Source of the DNA: Butyrivibrio sp.
GTDB taxonomy: Bacteria > Bacillota > Clostridia > Lachnospirales > Lachnospiraceae
Direction of reading: 5' to 3'
DNA: 64,000 bases
NCBI GenBank assembly: GCA_015056565.1
Contig: SVGB01000003.1
Location: 149,430 to 213,429 of the forward strand
Both the position numbers and the translations under genes were made by a program. Below, piece by piece: positions 16,764 to 25,251 of the stretch. How positions within the stretch are numbered: the first letter of the stretch is position 1; each line of letters starts with the position of its first letter. The notes below the pieces were generated by a model, which made no database searches, had not been told where the DNA came from, and was given only the letters and a program-made list of their open reading frames with translations.

Positions 16764-18239
16764 ATGCTGAAAGAATTCGTAAAAGCTGATGTCCCAGAGG
16801 AAGAAGTTTTAAAAAACAAGCTGAAGGAAGAACGCCTTCGCCTCTCTGCCTTTCAGATGAAGATCAAAGAAGCCGGACTTCCTGTAATGGTCTTGTTTGA
16901 AGGCTGGAACGCCGCAGGAAAAGGCGCCGTTATAGGGAAAGTTATCCGCAACATCGATCCCAGGTTCTTTAAGGTTGCCACCATGGACAGGCAGCCAAGC
17001 AGCGAGGAAAAGAGATATCCCTTCCTCTACAGATACATAAAAGAAATCCCTGAAGCCGGTAAATTCAGATTCTTTGACACCTGCTGGATGGAGGAGGTCG
17101 TGTCCGGAGTTCTTGATGGCGACCTTACAGATGAAGTCTACAGAAAGAGAGTCCACTCAATAAACGTTATAGAACGCCAGCTTTGCGACAACGGTTATCT
17201 GGTCATCAAGTTCTTTTTCCATATATCCAAAAAGGAACAGAAAAAGAGACTTGACGCCCTAAAGTCTGGCAAAGACACCAGCTGGCGCGTTGATAAAAAC
17301 GACCTGCTTCAGAACAAGCACTACGACAAATGCCTTGATGTTTTTGAGAGGTACCTTGAGGATACCAACGAGTCCAGATCTCCCTGGTACATCATTGATG
17401 CCAAGGATAAAAAGTATGCTGAGCTTCAGGTACTTCAGTTCCTTAATCAGGGGATAGACATAGCCCTTAAAAACCAGAAGATGAATGTTCCGATCCTGCA
17501 GAACACCTTCCCTATGGAGAAGATAGGTAAGCTCTCTGACATTCAACTGGAGGGCAAGGTCATGAGCGATGCTGAGTACGACGCTGAGCTTGACCGCCTG
17601 CAGAAAGAGCTTAAGGGCCTTGGAAATAAGGTTTACCGCAAGAAGATCCCTGTAATAATCGCCTACGAGGGATGGGATGCAGCAGGAAAAGGCGGAAACA
17701 TCAAGAGGATCACTGAAGCCCTTGACCCAAGAGACTATGTGGTTGAGCCAATTGCCAGCCCTGAGCCCCACGAGAAGGCCCGTCACTATCTGTGGCGCTT
17801 CTGGACAAGGCTTCCCAAGACAGGACATATCACCGTCTTTGACAGAACCTGGTACGGCCGCGTAATGGTTGAGCGCCTTGAGGGATTCTGCTCCGAGAAC
17901 GACTGGCAGAGAGCCTACAACGAGATCAATGAATTTGAAAAAGAGCTAAAGGACTGGGGTGCTGTGATCATCAAGTTTTGGGTTCAGATAGACAAAGACA
18001 CTCAGCTTAAGCGCTTCACTGACAGGCAGAACACTCCAGAAAAACAGTGGAAGATCACCGATGAGGACTGGCGCAATCGTGAAAAATGGGATCAGTACGA
18101 AACAGCCATCGACGAGATGATAGAAAAGACCAGTACCTCTTTTGCCCCATGGCATGTACTTGAGTCTGTTGACAAAAAATACGCCAGGATCAAAGCTCTA
18201 AAGATTGTAATAGATGAGATCAAGAATGCTCTTGAATAA
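16764..18239 (+). CDS. pap: Polyphosphate:AMP phosphotransferase (two-domain PPK2)
   Basis: Transfers phosphate from polyphosphate to AMP, making ADP. Two tandem PPK2 domains are present. The N-terminal one has EGWNAAGKGA near residue 45 and FDTCWM in place of the usual FDRSWY. The C-terminal one has EGWDAAGKGG near 306, FDRTWYGRVMVERLEGF near 360 and DWRNREKWDQYE. So the C-terminal domain keeps the canonical acid and basic residues, while the N-terminal one has diverged, as in class II PPK2 enzymes. The 491-aa length fits. GGAGG sits 9 nt before the ATG. It is monocistronic, with a hairpin directly after the stop. Confidence 0.92.
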   Translation: MLKEFVKADVPEEEVLKNKLKEERLRLSAFQMKIKEAGLPVMVLFEGWNAAGKGAVIGKVIRNIDPRFFKVATMDRQPSSEEKRYPFLYRYIKEIPEAGKFRFFDTCWMEEVVSGVLDGDLTDEVYRKRVHSINVIERQLCDNGYLVIKFFFHISKKEQKKRLDALKSGKDTSWRVDKNDLLQNKHYDKCLDVFERYLEDTNESRSPWYIIDAKDKKYAELQVLQFLNQGIDIALKNQKMNVPILQNTFPMEKIGKLSDIQLEGKVMSDAEYDAELDRLQKELKGLGNKVYRKKIPVIIAYEGWDAAGKGGNIKRITEALDPRDYVVEPIASPEPHEKARHYLWRFWTRLPKTGHITVFDRTWYGRVMVERLEGFCSENDWQRAYNEINEFEKELKDWGAVIIKFWVQIDKDTQLKRFTDRQNTPEKQWKITDEDWRNREKWDQYETAIDEMIEKTSTSFAPWHVLESVDKKYARIKALKIVIDEIKNALE

Positions 18240-18242
18240 AGA

Positions 18243-18273
18243 AAAAGGTCTGGACCAAAGTCCAGACCTTTCA
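18243..18273 (+). terminator. Terminator after pap
   Basis: AAAGGTCTGGA pairs with TCCAGACCTTT around a short CCAAAG loop. The following T-tract is weak, so efficiency is uncertain. Confidence 0.65.
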
Positions 18274-18369
18274 GATTGTAGATACTTGTACTTATATAAA
18301 TCAAATATGCCATAGGCCATATGGATTTTTAAGCCAAAAGCTCGTGATACAATATTGTCAACTTCTTCG

Positions 18370-18378
18370 TGTTATAAT
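18370..18378 (+). promoter_or_regulatory. Extended -10 promoter giving a leaderless MATE transcript
   Basis: TGTTATAAT is a perfect extended -10. Its -10 hexamer ends 6 nt before the ATG at 18385, so transcription should start at or beside the A of the start codon. No Shine-Dalgarno sequence is present. Confidence 0.55.
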
Positions 18379-18384
18379 AAATAT

Positions 18385-20115
18385 ATGCGACATAATAAAA
18401 CCTTTATTTCATCAAAATACTACTCGATGCTAGCTGGCGGAACATTGTCTGCGCTGCTTGTTACAGCTGTTGTCATGGCTGATACCTTTGTCGCAGGTCT
18501 TGTTCTTGGAGAACGCGGAGTTGCTGGCGTCAACCTTGTTATGCCCATGTATTCCTTGTCCAGCTTTTTTTCCTTGGTATTTTCTATTGGTGTCCCTATT
18601 TTGTACTCTCATCATGTAGGTGCTTTTCAGAAGGAAGAAGCTAACAGAGCCTTTGGTACAGGGATTTTGATGACTATATTTATAGGAGCTGTTCTGTTCC
18701 TGTCGTTGCTTCTATTTGGTGATGCGTATCTTCGTTTCTACAAAGCAGATCCGGAGGTGCTTGGCCTTGCCAGGAGTTACCTTAAGTGGATGAAATTCGT
18801 TATTATGCTAAGCCCGGTAAATGCCCTTATCTCAGGAATGGTATTTGCAGATGGAGATGAAGTAATAAGCACTTCTGCTGAACTATTATCCAGTGTTGGT
18901 AATATTCTTTTATCCATTTTTTTGTGCCGTTTAATAGGCATTGAAGGTCTGGGGCTGGCATCTTTTCTAAGTGTTATAGTGGCCTTAGGAACTCTTTTTA
19001 TCCATTTCACAAAAAAGAGTAATTCCCTTCGGCTGAATCTTTATTTTTCTCCGAAAATTGTTAAAGACATTGTTAAATACAGCATTGTAGATTCCAGCAC
19101 TTACCTGTTTATAGCTATCTTTACTGTCTGCTGCAACCTCCTTGTGGTGCATTTCTTTGGTTCTAACATGATATTTGTAGCATCTGTCATCATCTTGGTA
19201 AAAGAGTTACAGATTCTATTTGACGGTATTGGTGAAGCCATCTCGCCCCTTATTAGCATTTATCTTGGAGAAGGAAACTATGACGGAGTTCACGAAATCT
19301 GGCATCATGCAAAACGGACAGAGCGTATCGAAAGTGCGATCGTAACATGCCTTATGCTAATATTTGCGCCATATATTGTTAAGGTTATTGGTATTACAGA
19401 TCCTCAATCAGCCCATATTGCAGTTACGGAACTACGTATTCTTTCCCTTAGTATGATATTCACCTGCCGTCTGTATCTGGACTCCTCCTATTACATAATC
19501 GTGGGCAAAATTCCTTTGGGAGTACTTCTTTGCGCCCTCAGGGACGTTGTTGTGGCTCTACCACTAGCCATTATTGGTAACTGGATAGGTGGTCTATATG
19601 GTATAGCAATTGGCCTTATGCTGGCTCAGCCTCTCAGCTATCTGATTTCTGTAGGGTATGTGCAGATGCGATATGGTAAGGACAATTACCCCCTGTTTAT
19701 AGCAGGCGAAGAAGCTATTAAAAAGTCACTCTTTTACGAGCTTGAGATAAATCCCAAAAATGTGATCATTGTCAGAGATAACATAGGAAAAGCCCTGGAA
19801 GAAAACGGATATCCAAAAGAAACTATCAACAAAGTAATGTTGCTGATTGAAGAAACACTGATGATGATCCTGGAAAATAACCCAAAGAGGCTCGTCCTTG
19901 CAGAGTGCTTCATACTCATGGGTGATAATCTTAAACTAATAATCAAGGACGACGGAATTATCTTTGATCTGACAAATAGTGATATGAAGCTAAGCTCCCT
20001 TAGAAGCTATATAATCTCAAATCTGACTGAAAACATTTCTCCAAGAAAAATGCATTTCCTGGCCCTTAGTTACAACCGAAATGTGTTTGAAATAAAGCAG
20101 AAAGGATCAGTATGA
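18385..20115 (+). CDS. MATE-family transporter with C-terminal GHKL-ATPase-like domain
   Basis: Residues 1 to about 435 form a MATE/MOP multidrug and toxin exporter: twelve hydrophobic spans, starting with YYSMLAGGTLSALLVTAVV and the MADTFVAG motif of the fold. The remaining 140 residues are soluble and resemble an anti-sigma-factor type histidine-kinase ATPase: KVMLLIEETLMMILENN matches the N-box pattern and LIIKDDGIIFDLTN the G1 box. The glycine-rich ATP lid is not obvious, so ATP binding is unproven. The start ATG at 18385 is chosen over an in-frame TTG at 18355, which lies upstream of the promoter -10. The last four bases overlap the next MATE gene. Confidence 0.8.
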   Translation: MRHNKTFISSKYYSMLAGGTLSALLVTAVVMADTFVAGLVLGERGVAGVNLVMPMYSLSSFFSLVFSIGVPILYSHHVGAFQKEEANRAFGTGILMTIFIGAVLFLSLLLFGDAYLRFYKADPEVLGLARSYLKWMKFVIMLSPVNALISGMVFADGDEVISTSAELLSSVGNILLSIFLCRLIGIEGLGLASFLSVIVALGTLFIHFTKKSNSLRLNLYFSPKIVKDIVKYSIVDSSTYLFIAIFTVCCNLLVVHFFGSNMIFVASVIILVKELQILFDGIGEAISPLISIYLGEGNYDGVHEIWHHAKRTERIESAIVTCLMLIFAPYIVKVIGITDPQSAHIAVTELRILSLSMIFTCRLYLDSSYYIIVGKIPLGVLLCALRDVVVALPLAIIGNWIGGLYGIAIGLMLAQPLSYLISVGYVQMRYGKDNYPLFIAGEEAIKKSLFYELEINPKNVIIVRDNIGKALEENGYPKETINKVMLLIEETLMMILENNPKRLVLAECFILMGDNLKLIIKDDGIIFDLTNSDMKLSSLRSYIISNLTENISPRKMHFLALSYNRNVFEIKQKGSV

Positions 20116-21497
20116 CTACAGCCAACCAAGAAACGCCCATCAAAAAAACATTCTATAAGGCTCTCAGATTTATGTTGATAGCAGACATTGTTCAGTCCAT
20201 GCAGGAAATGATGCTTGATTTCTTCATTTCAAGACATCTAGGCAGCAATGGACTTGCCGCTTTTGGAATCGCCTATCCTCTAATTATGTTCATCATGGCC
20301 CTAATGGCATGGGTTGTGACAGGAGTACAGGCTATCTGCGCAAGGGACATTGGCGACAATGATAACGTCAACGCCCACATGCATTTATGCACAGGTCTGA
20401 CATGGGGGGTTATCATTATGTTAGTCTTCACGCTGCTATGCTGGGCATTTCACTATCCCTTGATCACAGCCCTTGGCGCAACTGATGAATACGCATATCT
20501 TAGGAATGCAAGTACCGACGCTCTCCTTGTAGGTTCCCTTACTGGACCTTTCTTATGCACACTTGTAATCCTTCTAACAAATCTGTTTTTTAATGAAAAA
20601 AGAAAATTTATGGTTGTTCTTGGGCTTTCTACCATATTTGTCCAGTTCATAATAACAGCTATTATCTCTGGAATTTACCCTACTATGGCAGGCGTTTGGG
20701 GTGGTTATGTTATCAGTTTAGCTGTATCAGACGCCATTATCCTTGTCACTCTTCGCATCTGCTACAAGAACAAAACTTCCATGTTTTACCATATTCGTCC
20801 CATGTTCAGATTTGACGGAGTGAGTGCTTCCCTCAAAATCGGACTTCCGGAGCTTCTTTGCTGGGGTTATTACATACTGTCTGCAACCCTTAGAAATGGC
20901 ATTATTCTCCGTATTAGCAATGAAGATGCTCTAGCTGCAGTAACTCTTAGCGATGGAGCAGAATTTGGAGAATTACTACAAACAGCAGCTTTTTACGCTG
21001 TTCTCGTCACTATCGGAATGGCCGTTGGATCGAAAGACCGGGAAAAATATCGTATCTATGTAAGCTCCGTTGCAAAAAGCATCCTTAAGATTGCTCTTAT
21101 TGGCGGAATTACCATGATGCTTATAGCCTGGCCTATCTTAAATCTCTTTATAGAAGAAGGTGAAAGCCAGGCCGTCTTTGATATTGCTCTAAAAATCCTG
21201 ATAATTTACGGCTTTAACTTTATCTTTTACTTGCTAAACAACATGTTCAGCAGTTTATACGAAACCATAGGGCTTATAAAATATGCCCACCTGAATTACA
21301 TATTGGAAGTAGTGCTTTACTCAATGCTGATGCTTGTTCTTGGCTACAATATTGGAATTGACGCCTTCTGGTTTGCCCAGCCTCTAGCTGAAATACTGGT
21401 ATTATTCTTTAATCTGGGCCTAGCCTGGAAAAGTTGTGGGCACTTCCCAAGGAGTTTTACAGATTTGAGTTTTGATAAGGCACTATCTGAGAGCTGA
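20112..21497 (+). CDS. MATE-family efflux transporter
   Basis: A 461-residue, twelve-span MATE protein without an extra domain; it is likely an inner-membrane cation-coupled exporter, though MATE relatives also move metabolites. Seen: the first-span region LIADIVQSMQEMMLDFF, FGIAYPLIMFIMALMAWVV and the mid-protein repeat half starting FDGVSASLKIGLPELL. The ATG overlaps the stop of the preceding MATE gene (ATGA), with AAAGGA just upstream, so the two are translationally coupled and may act as a pair. The stop codon sits inside a hairpin. Confidence 0.88.
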   Translation: MTTANQETPIKKTFYKALRFMLIADIVQSMQEMMLDFFISRHLGSNGLAAFGIAYPLIMFIMALMAWVVTGVQAICARDIGDNDNVNAHMHLCTGLTWGVIIMLVFTLLCWAFHYPLITALGATDEYAYLRNASTDALLVGSLTGPFLCTLVILLTNLFFNEKRKFMVVLGLSTIFVQFIITAIISGIYPTMAGVWGGYVISLAVSDAIILVTLRICYKNKTSMFYHIRPMFRFDGVSASLKIGLPELLCWGYYILSATLRNGIILRISNEDALAAVTLSDGAEFGELLQTAAFYAVLVTIGMAVGSKDREKYRIYVSSVAKSILKIALIGGITMMLIAWPILNLFIEEGESQAVFDIALKILIIYGFNFIFYLLNNMFSSLYETIGLIKYAHLNYILEVVLYSMLMLVLGYNIGIDAFWFAQPLAEILVLFFNLGLAWKSCGHFPRSFTDLSFDKALSES

Positions 21498-21521
21498 GGT
21501 TTTCTCAACTCTCAGATAGTG
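21481..21521. terminator. Hairpin overlapping the end of the second MATE gene
   Basis: CACTATCTGAGAG (21481-21493) pairs perfectly with CTCTCAGATAGTG (21509-21521), with TGAG/CTCA extending the stem. No T-tract follows, so it may be an mRNA-stabilising end rather than a true terminator. Confidence 0.5.
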
Positions 21522-21555
21522 ACAAAGTCCACGTCATAGTAATATATCACTATAT

Positions 21556-22515
21556 TCAGTTAACTATATTTCTTGGAGTGCCATTCATCCAAGCCACGAT
21601 GTTTTTCTTAACTTCATCAAGACATCTCTTTCTGGCTTCAGTGCTTGCCCAGGCAAGATGTGGTGTTACGATAAGGCGCCCACTGTCCTGAATTTTTAAA
21701 AGCTGTGAGGTTTTTGCCATTGGCTCAGGGCTTAGTACGTCTAGTCCTGCGGCTCTGATGATTCCGCTTGCGAGAGCTTCGTAGAGGTCATCTTCTACAA
21801 CCACAGCCCCTCTTGCTACATTTATGAGGATGGCTGTTTTCTTCATTTTAGAAAAAGCCTCTCTGTTAAAGAGATCTCTTGTCCTGTCGCTAAGCGGGCA
21901 ATGGAGAGATATAATATCTGACCTTGTAAGCAGCTCATCAAAGCTTACCTGCTCATAGTCTGTGCAGTCGCTGTGGCCTGAGGATGCATAGAAGATCACA
22001 TGTGCCCCAAAGGCTGTAGCAATCTGGGCAACCTTCCTTCCGATATTTCCCATGCCAACAATTCCATAGGTCTTGCCTGCAAGCTCTTCATAAGGGATAT
22101 CCAGACAACAGAAGTGTTCCTGGTTTGCATAAGTTCCACTTTTTACAAACTCGTCATAGTGGCGGAGATTCTCCATCAGGTAAAACAGCATTGCAAAGGT
22201 ATGCTGCGCAACTGAATCAGTTGAGTAGTTCACCACGTTGGCAACCTTTACTCCGTGCCTGTCGCAGGCAGGAATATTGGCGTTGTCATAACCTGTTGCA
22301 AACTCACATATAAGCTCAAGATCCGGCGCATCATCAAGGAGCTTGTCTGTGATCTGGCTCTTATTTATTACCAGCACATTTGCTCCAGAGAGCCTTTCTT
22401 TTGCATTCTCTTCTGTCACCTTGTCGTCGTAATAAGTTACTTCTCCAAGCTCATCATATATGGTGTAGTCCATGTCTGTTCCGACACTGTCTTTATCTGC
22501 AATAACTATCTTCAT
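21556..22515 (-). CDS. D-2-hydroxyacid dehydrogenase, NAD-dependent
   Basis: Reduces a 2-keto acid to a D-hydroxyacid (or the reverse) with NAD(H). The Rossmann signature GMGNIGRKVAQIA lies near residue 150. The catalytic Arg is in INVARGAVV, the Glu in LSPEPM and the His in TPHLAW, giving the complete R-E-H triad. The 319-aa length is standard. The substrate cannot be set: glycerate/hydroxypyruvate, lactate and phosphoglycerate members share these motifs; lack of a C-terminal ACT domain argues against SerA. AAGGAG lies 6 nt before the ATG. It appears monocistronic. Confidence 0.88.
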   Translation of the reverse strand: MKIVIADKDSVGTDMDYTIYDELGEVTYYDDKVTEENAKERLSGANVLVINKSQITDKLLDDAPDLELICEFATGYDNANIPACDRHGVKVANVVNYSTDSVAQHTFAMLFYLMENLRHYDEFVKSGTYANQEHFCCLDIPYEELAGKTYGIVGMGNIGRKVAQIATAFGAHVIFYASSGHSDCTDYEQVSFDELLTRSDIISLHCPLSDRTRDLFNREAFSKMKKTAILINVARGAVVVEDDLYEALASGIIRAAGLDVLSPEPMAKTSQLLKIQDSGRLIVTPHLAWASTEARKRCLDEVKKNIVAWMNGTPRNIVN

Positions 22516-22646
22516 GTTTTTCTCCTTATCGTGAATTGTCCTGTCATGGTATTATATCATTATATTTACAGCAAATATGTGGATTTGTTGTGACATCGGA
22601 TTCGTTTTTCATTAAATCTTATTATGTGAGGTATCAGTAAACCATA

Positions 22647-23579
22647 ATGATCATCCAGACTGGCTCCCGCACTGACATCCCTGCTTTCTATGCCGATTGG
22701 TTTGCAGAAAGGCTAAAGGAAGGCTATGTCTATGTGCGAAATCCCTACAACATGACATATGTGACCAAGTACATACTGCACCCTTCTGTGGTGGACCTTA
22801 TCAGCTTCTGTTCCAAGAACCCGGGGCCTATACTTAAGTACCTTGACCTTCTTCGCCCCTACGGAATGTACTGGTACGTCACCATAACAGGCTACGGAAG
22901 AGACATCGAGCCTAATGTCCCTGATATTCCGGATGTTATAGAGACATTCAAGAAATTATCTGACTTTGCAGGTGTCGATTCCATGGGATGGCGCTATGAC
23001 CCCATCTTCCTTGATGAGAAATATACCAGGGATTATCACCTTGAGAAGTTTGAAGAGATCGCAACTGCCCTGGATGGCTATACCCAGACAGCAGTGATCA
23101 GTTTTATAGATATCTATCAGAAGGTAAAAAAGAATTTTCCAAAGGCTACTGCCCTTGAAAAAGAAGATCGCTTGTACCTCGGGGAGCACATGGCAAAGAT
23201 AGCAAAAGACCACGGCATGATCCTTCGCCCCTGCAGCGAAGGAACAGAGCTTGCCCAGTTCGGAGCAGACTGCAGCGGATGTATGACCCAGCCCATTTAC
23301 GAAAAAGCTCTCCATACCAAACTGGATTTCCCCAAGATCAAGAATGCCAGAACTTCCTGCGCCTGCTTTCTTGGAAATGACATCGGCATGTACAACACCT
23401 GCCTTCACCTATGCAAGTACTGCTACGCTAACTATGACGCGGAAACTGTCCTGAAGAACAATGCCAACCACGATCCCGCATCTCCACTTCTGATCGGAAA
23501 CATAAGACCCGAAGATGAGATCCATCAGGCAGAACAAAAGAGCTGGATCGACGGCCAGTTGTCCTTTGACTTTTTATGA
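22647..23579 (+). CDS. DUF1848-family protein, probable iron-sulfur protein
   Basis: Matches the DUF1848 group from its opening QTGSRTDIPAFYADWFAERL and YVRNPYNMTYV, and from the cysteine pattern near the C-terminus. Cysteines occur in GADCSGCM near 208-212 and in a late group TSCACFLGNDIG followed by CLHLCKYCYANYD, where CxxxCxxC resembles a radical-SAM cluster motif at an unusual C-terminal location. It ends in QLSFDFL. The function is unknown. The ribosome site is weak (GAGG some 15 nt upstream). A bidirectional terminator separates it from the convergent isomerase gene. Confidence 0.78.
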   Translation: MIIQTGSRTDIPAFYADWFAERLKEGYVYVRNPYNMTYVTKYILHPSVVDLISFCSKNPGPILKYLDLLRPYGMYWYVTITGYGRDIEPNVPDIPDVIETFKKLSDFAGVDSMGWRYDPIFLDEKYTRDYHLEKFEEIATALDGYTQTAVISFIDIYQKVKKNFPKATALEKEDRLYLGEHMAKIAKDHGMILRPCSEGTELAQFGADCSGCMTQPIYEKALHTKLDFPKIKNARTSCACFLGNDIGMYNTCLHLCKYCYANYDAETVLKNNANHDPASPLLIGNIRPEDEIHQAEQKSWIDGQLSFDFL

Positions 23580-23610
23580 GTCAAACTGTAACGTCCCCAC
23601 TGACTCACCC

Positions 23611-23645
23611 ATAATAAAAGAGCCCCTTCTTGCGAAGGGGCTCTT
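23611..23645. terminator. Bidirectional terminator between DUF1848 and isomerase genes
   Basis: AAGAGCCCCTTC (23618-23629) pairs perfectly with GAAGGGGCTCTT (23634-23645) around TTGC. On the minus strand TTTTATTAT follows, so the stronger action is on the isomerase transcript. Confidence 0.85.
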
Positions 23646-23691
23646 GTTATCTTCAACTATATCCTGCCATATCTGGCAATCCGTCATGCAA

Positions 23692-25176
23692 TCAGCAGCA
23701 GAAAGGATTCTCTGTTGGATAAGGAAGAGATGCAGGCTGGTTGTAGCCGATTGTCTCTGCTCCGAGATACTTGAATACCTCGAACAGTGCCTTTCCGTAG
23801 TGACCGAATGCAACTGCTCCGTGGTGAGGGAAGTTCTGCTGAATAAGTACGTGTCTGTAGAATCTGCCCATCTCAGGAATAGCGAATACACCGATACCAC
23901 CGAATGATCTTGTAGGAACGTTAAGAACTTCGCCCTGTGCAACATAAGCACGAAGGTGGTTGTCAGATGTGCTCTGAAGTCTGTAGAATGTGATATCTCC
24001 AGGAACGATATCTCCTTCAAGAGTTCCCTGTGTAACTTCCTCAGGAAGGTTACGAGCCATAATTCTCTGGAACTTCATCTCGCAGCTAGCAAGCTTGCTT
24101 GTGCATGTATTTCCGCAGTGGAAGCCCATGAATGTATCTGTGTGCTTGTAGTTGCCGAACTTGCCCTTGATGGACTCTTCGTACATGTCTGCAGGTACAG
24201 AGTTGTTGATATCAAGAAGAGTAACAGAATCATTACTTACGCATGTTCCGATAAACTCTGAAAGTGCACCGTAGATATCAACCTCACATGATACAGGGAT
24301 TCCTCTTCCTGTAAGTCTTGAGTTTACATAGCAAGGAACGAATCCGAACTGTGTCTGGAATGCAGGCCAGCACTTACCAGCGATACATACATACTTCTTG
24401 TAGCCTCTGTGCTCCTCGATCCAGTCAAGAAGTGTAAGCTCGTACTGAGCAAGCTTAGCAAGGATCTCAGGCTTCTTGTTTCCTGCGCCAAGTTCTGCTT
24501 CCATATCCTTAACAACATCTGGAATTCTAGGATCGTTATCATGCTTGTGGAATGCTTCGAAGAGGTCAAGCTCTGAGTTCTCTTCGATCTCTGCGCCCAT
24601 GTTGAAGATCTGCTTGATTGGAGCGTTGCAAGCAAGGAAGTTCATAGGACGAGGGCCAAAGCTGATGATCTTAAGATCACGAACACCAACGATTGCTCTT
24701 GCGATAGGCACGAACTCGTTGATCATCTTAGCGCACTCCTCAGCAGTTCCTACTGGATACTCTGGGATATAAGCCTTTGTGTTTCTGATGTAGAGGTTGT
24801 AGCTTGCATTGAGCATTCCGCAGTAAGCATCTCCTCTGCCATCGATAAGATCATTCTGTGACTCCTCAGCTGCTGCACAGAACATGATAGGTCCATCAAA
24901 GTGCTTAGCAAGCAGGGTTTCAGAAATTTCTGGTCCGAAGTTTCCAAGATATACGCATAGAGCGTTACATCCGTTTTTCTTGATATCCTCAAGAGCCTCT
25001 ACCATCTGAGTCTCGCTCTCGATGATACATACAGGACACTCATAAACGTCCTTGTCATTGAAATTTTTCTTGTAGGCCTCAGCTAAAGCCTTTCTTCTGT
25101 TAACTGCAAGTGAAGCTGGGAAACAGTCTCTACTTACTGCAACTAAGCCAATTTTTACCTCTGGAATGTTGATCAT
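23692..25176 (-). CDS. L-fucose/L-arabinose isomerase-family protein
   Basis: Aldose-ketose isomerase of the fucose/arabinose isomerase fold. Seen: VKIGLVAVSRDCFPAS at the N-terminus, CNALCVYLGNFGPE, ARAIVGVRDLKIISFGPRP in the middle and a C-terminal domain with DTFMGFHCGNTCTS and NFPHHGAVAFGHYG. The 494-aa length suits AraA-like proteins better than FucI (about 590). Position directly after xylulokinase and GH3 beta-xylosidase suggests it may produce the ketose used by the kinase, possibly xylulose or ribulose, but the sugar is not readable from sequence. It is the last gene of the minus-strand cluster and precedes a strong terminator. Confidence 0.8.
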   Translation of the reverse strand: MINIPEVKIGLVAVSRDCFPASLAVNRRKALAEAYKKNFNDKDVYECPVCIIESETQMVEALEDIKKNGCNALCVYLGNFGPEISETLLAKHFDGPIMFCAAAEESQNDLIDGRGDAYCGMLNASYNLYIRNTKAYIPEYPVGTAEECAKMINEFVPIARAIVGVRDLKIISFGPRPMNFLACNAPIKQIFNMGAEIEENSELDLFEAFHKHDNDPRIPDVVKDMEAELGAGNKKPEILAKLAQYELTLLDWIEEHRGYKKYVCIAGKCWPAFQTQFGFVPCYVNSRLTGRGIPVSCEVDIYGALSEFIGTCVSNDSVTLLDINNSVPADMYEESIKGKFGNYKHTDTFMGFHCGNTCTSKLASCEMKFQRIMARNLPEEVTQGTLEGDIVPGDITFYRLQSTSDNHLRAYVAQGEVLNVPTRSFGGIGVFAIPEMGRFYRHVLIQQNFPHHGAVAFGHYGKALFEVFKYLGAETIGYNQPASLPYPTENPFCC

Positions 25177-25251
25177 AATTTATCCCCTTTCCTTGCGGGT
25201 ACTCCCGCGTAAATATGTGTTTACTGCCATACCCTTATGGCGTTTATTACG

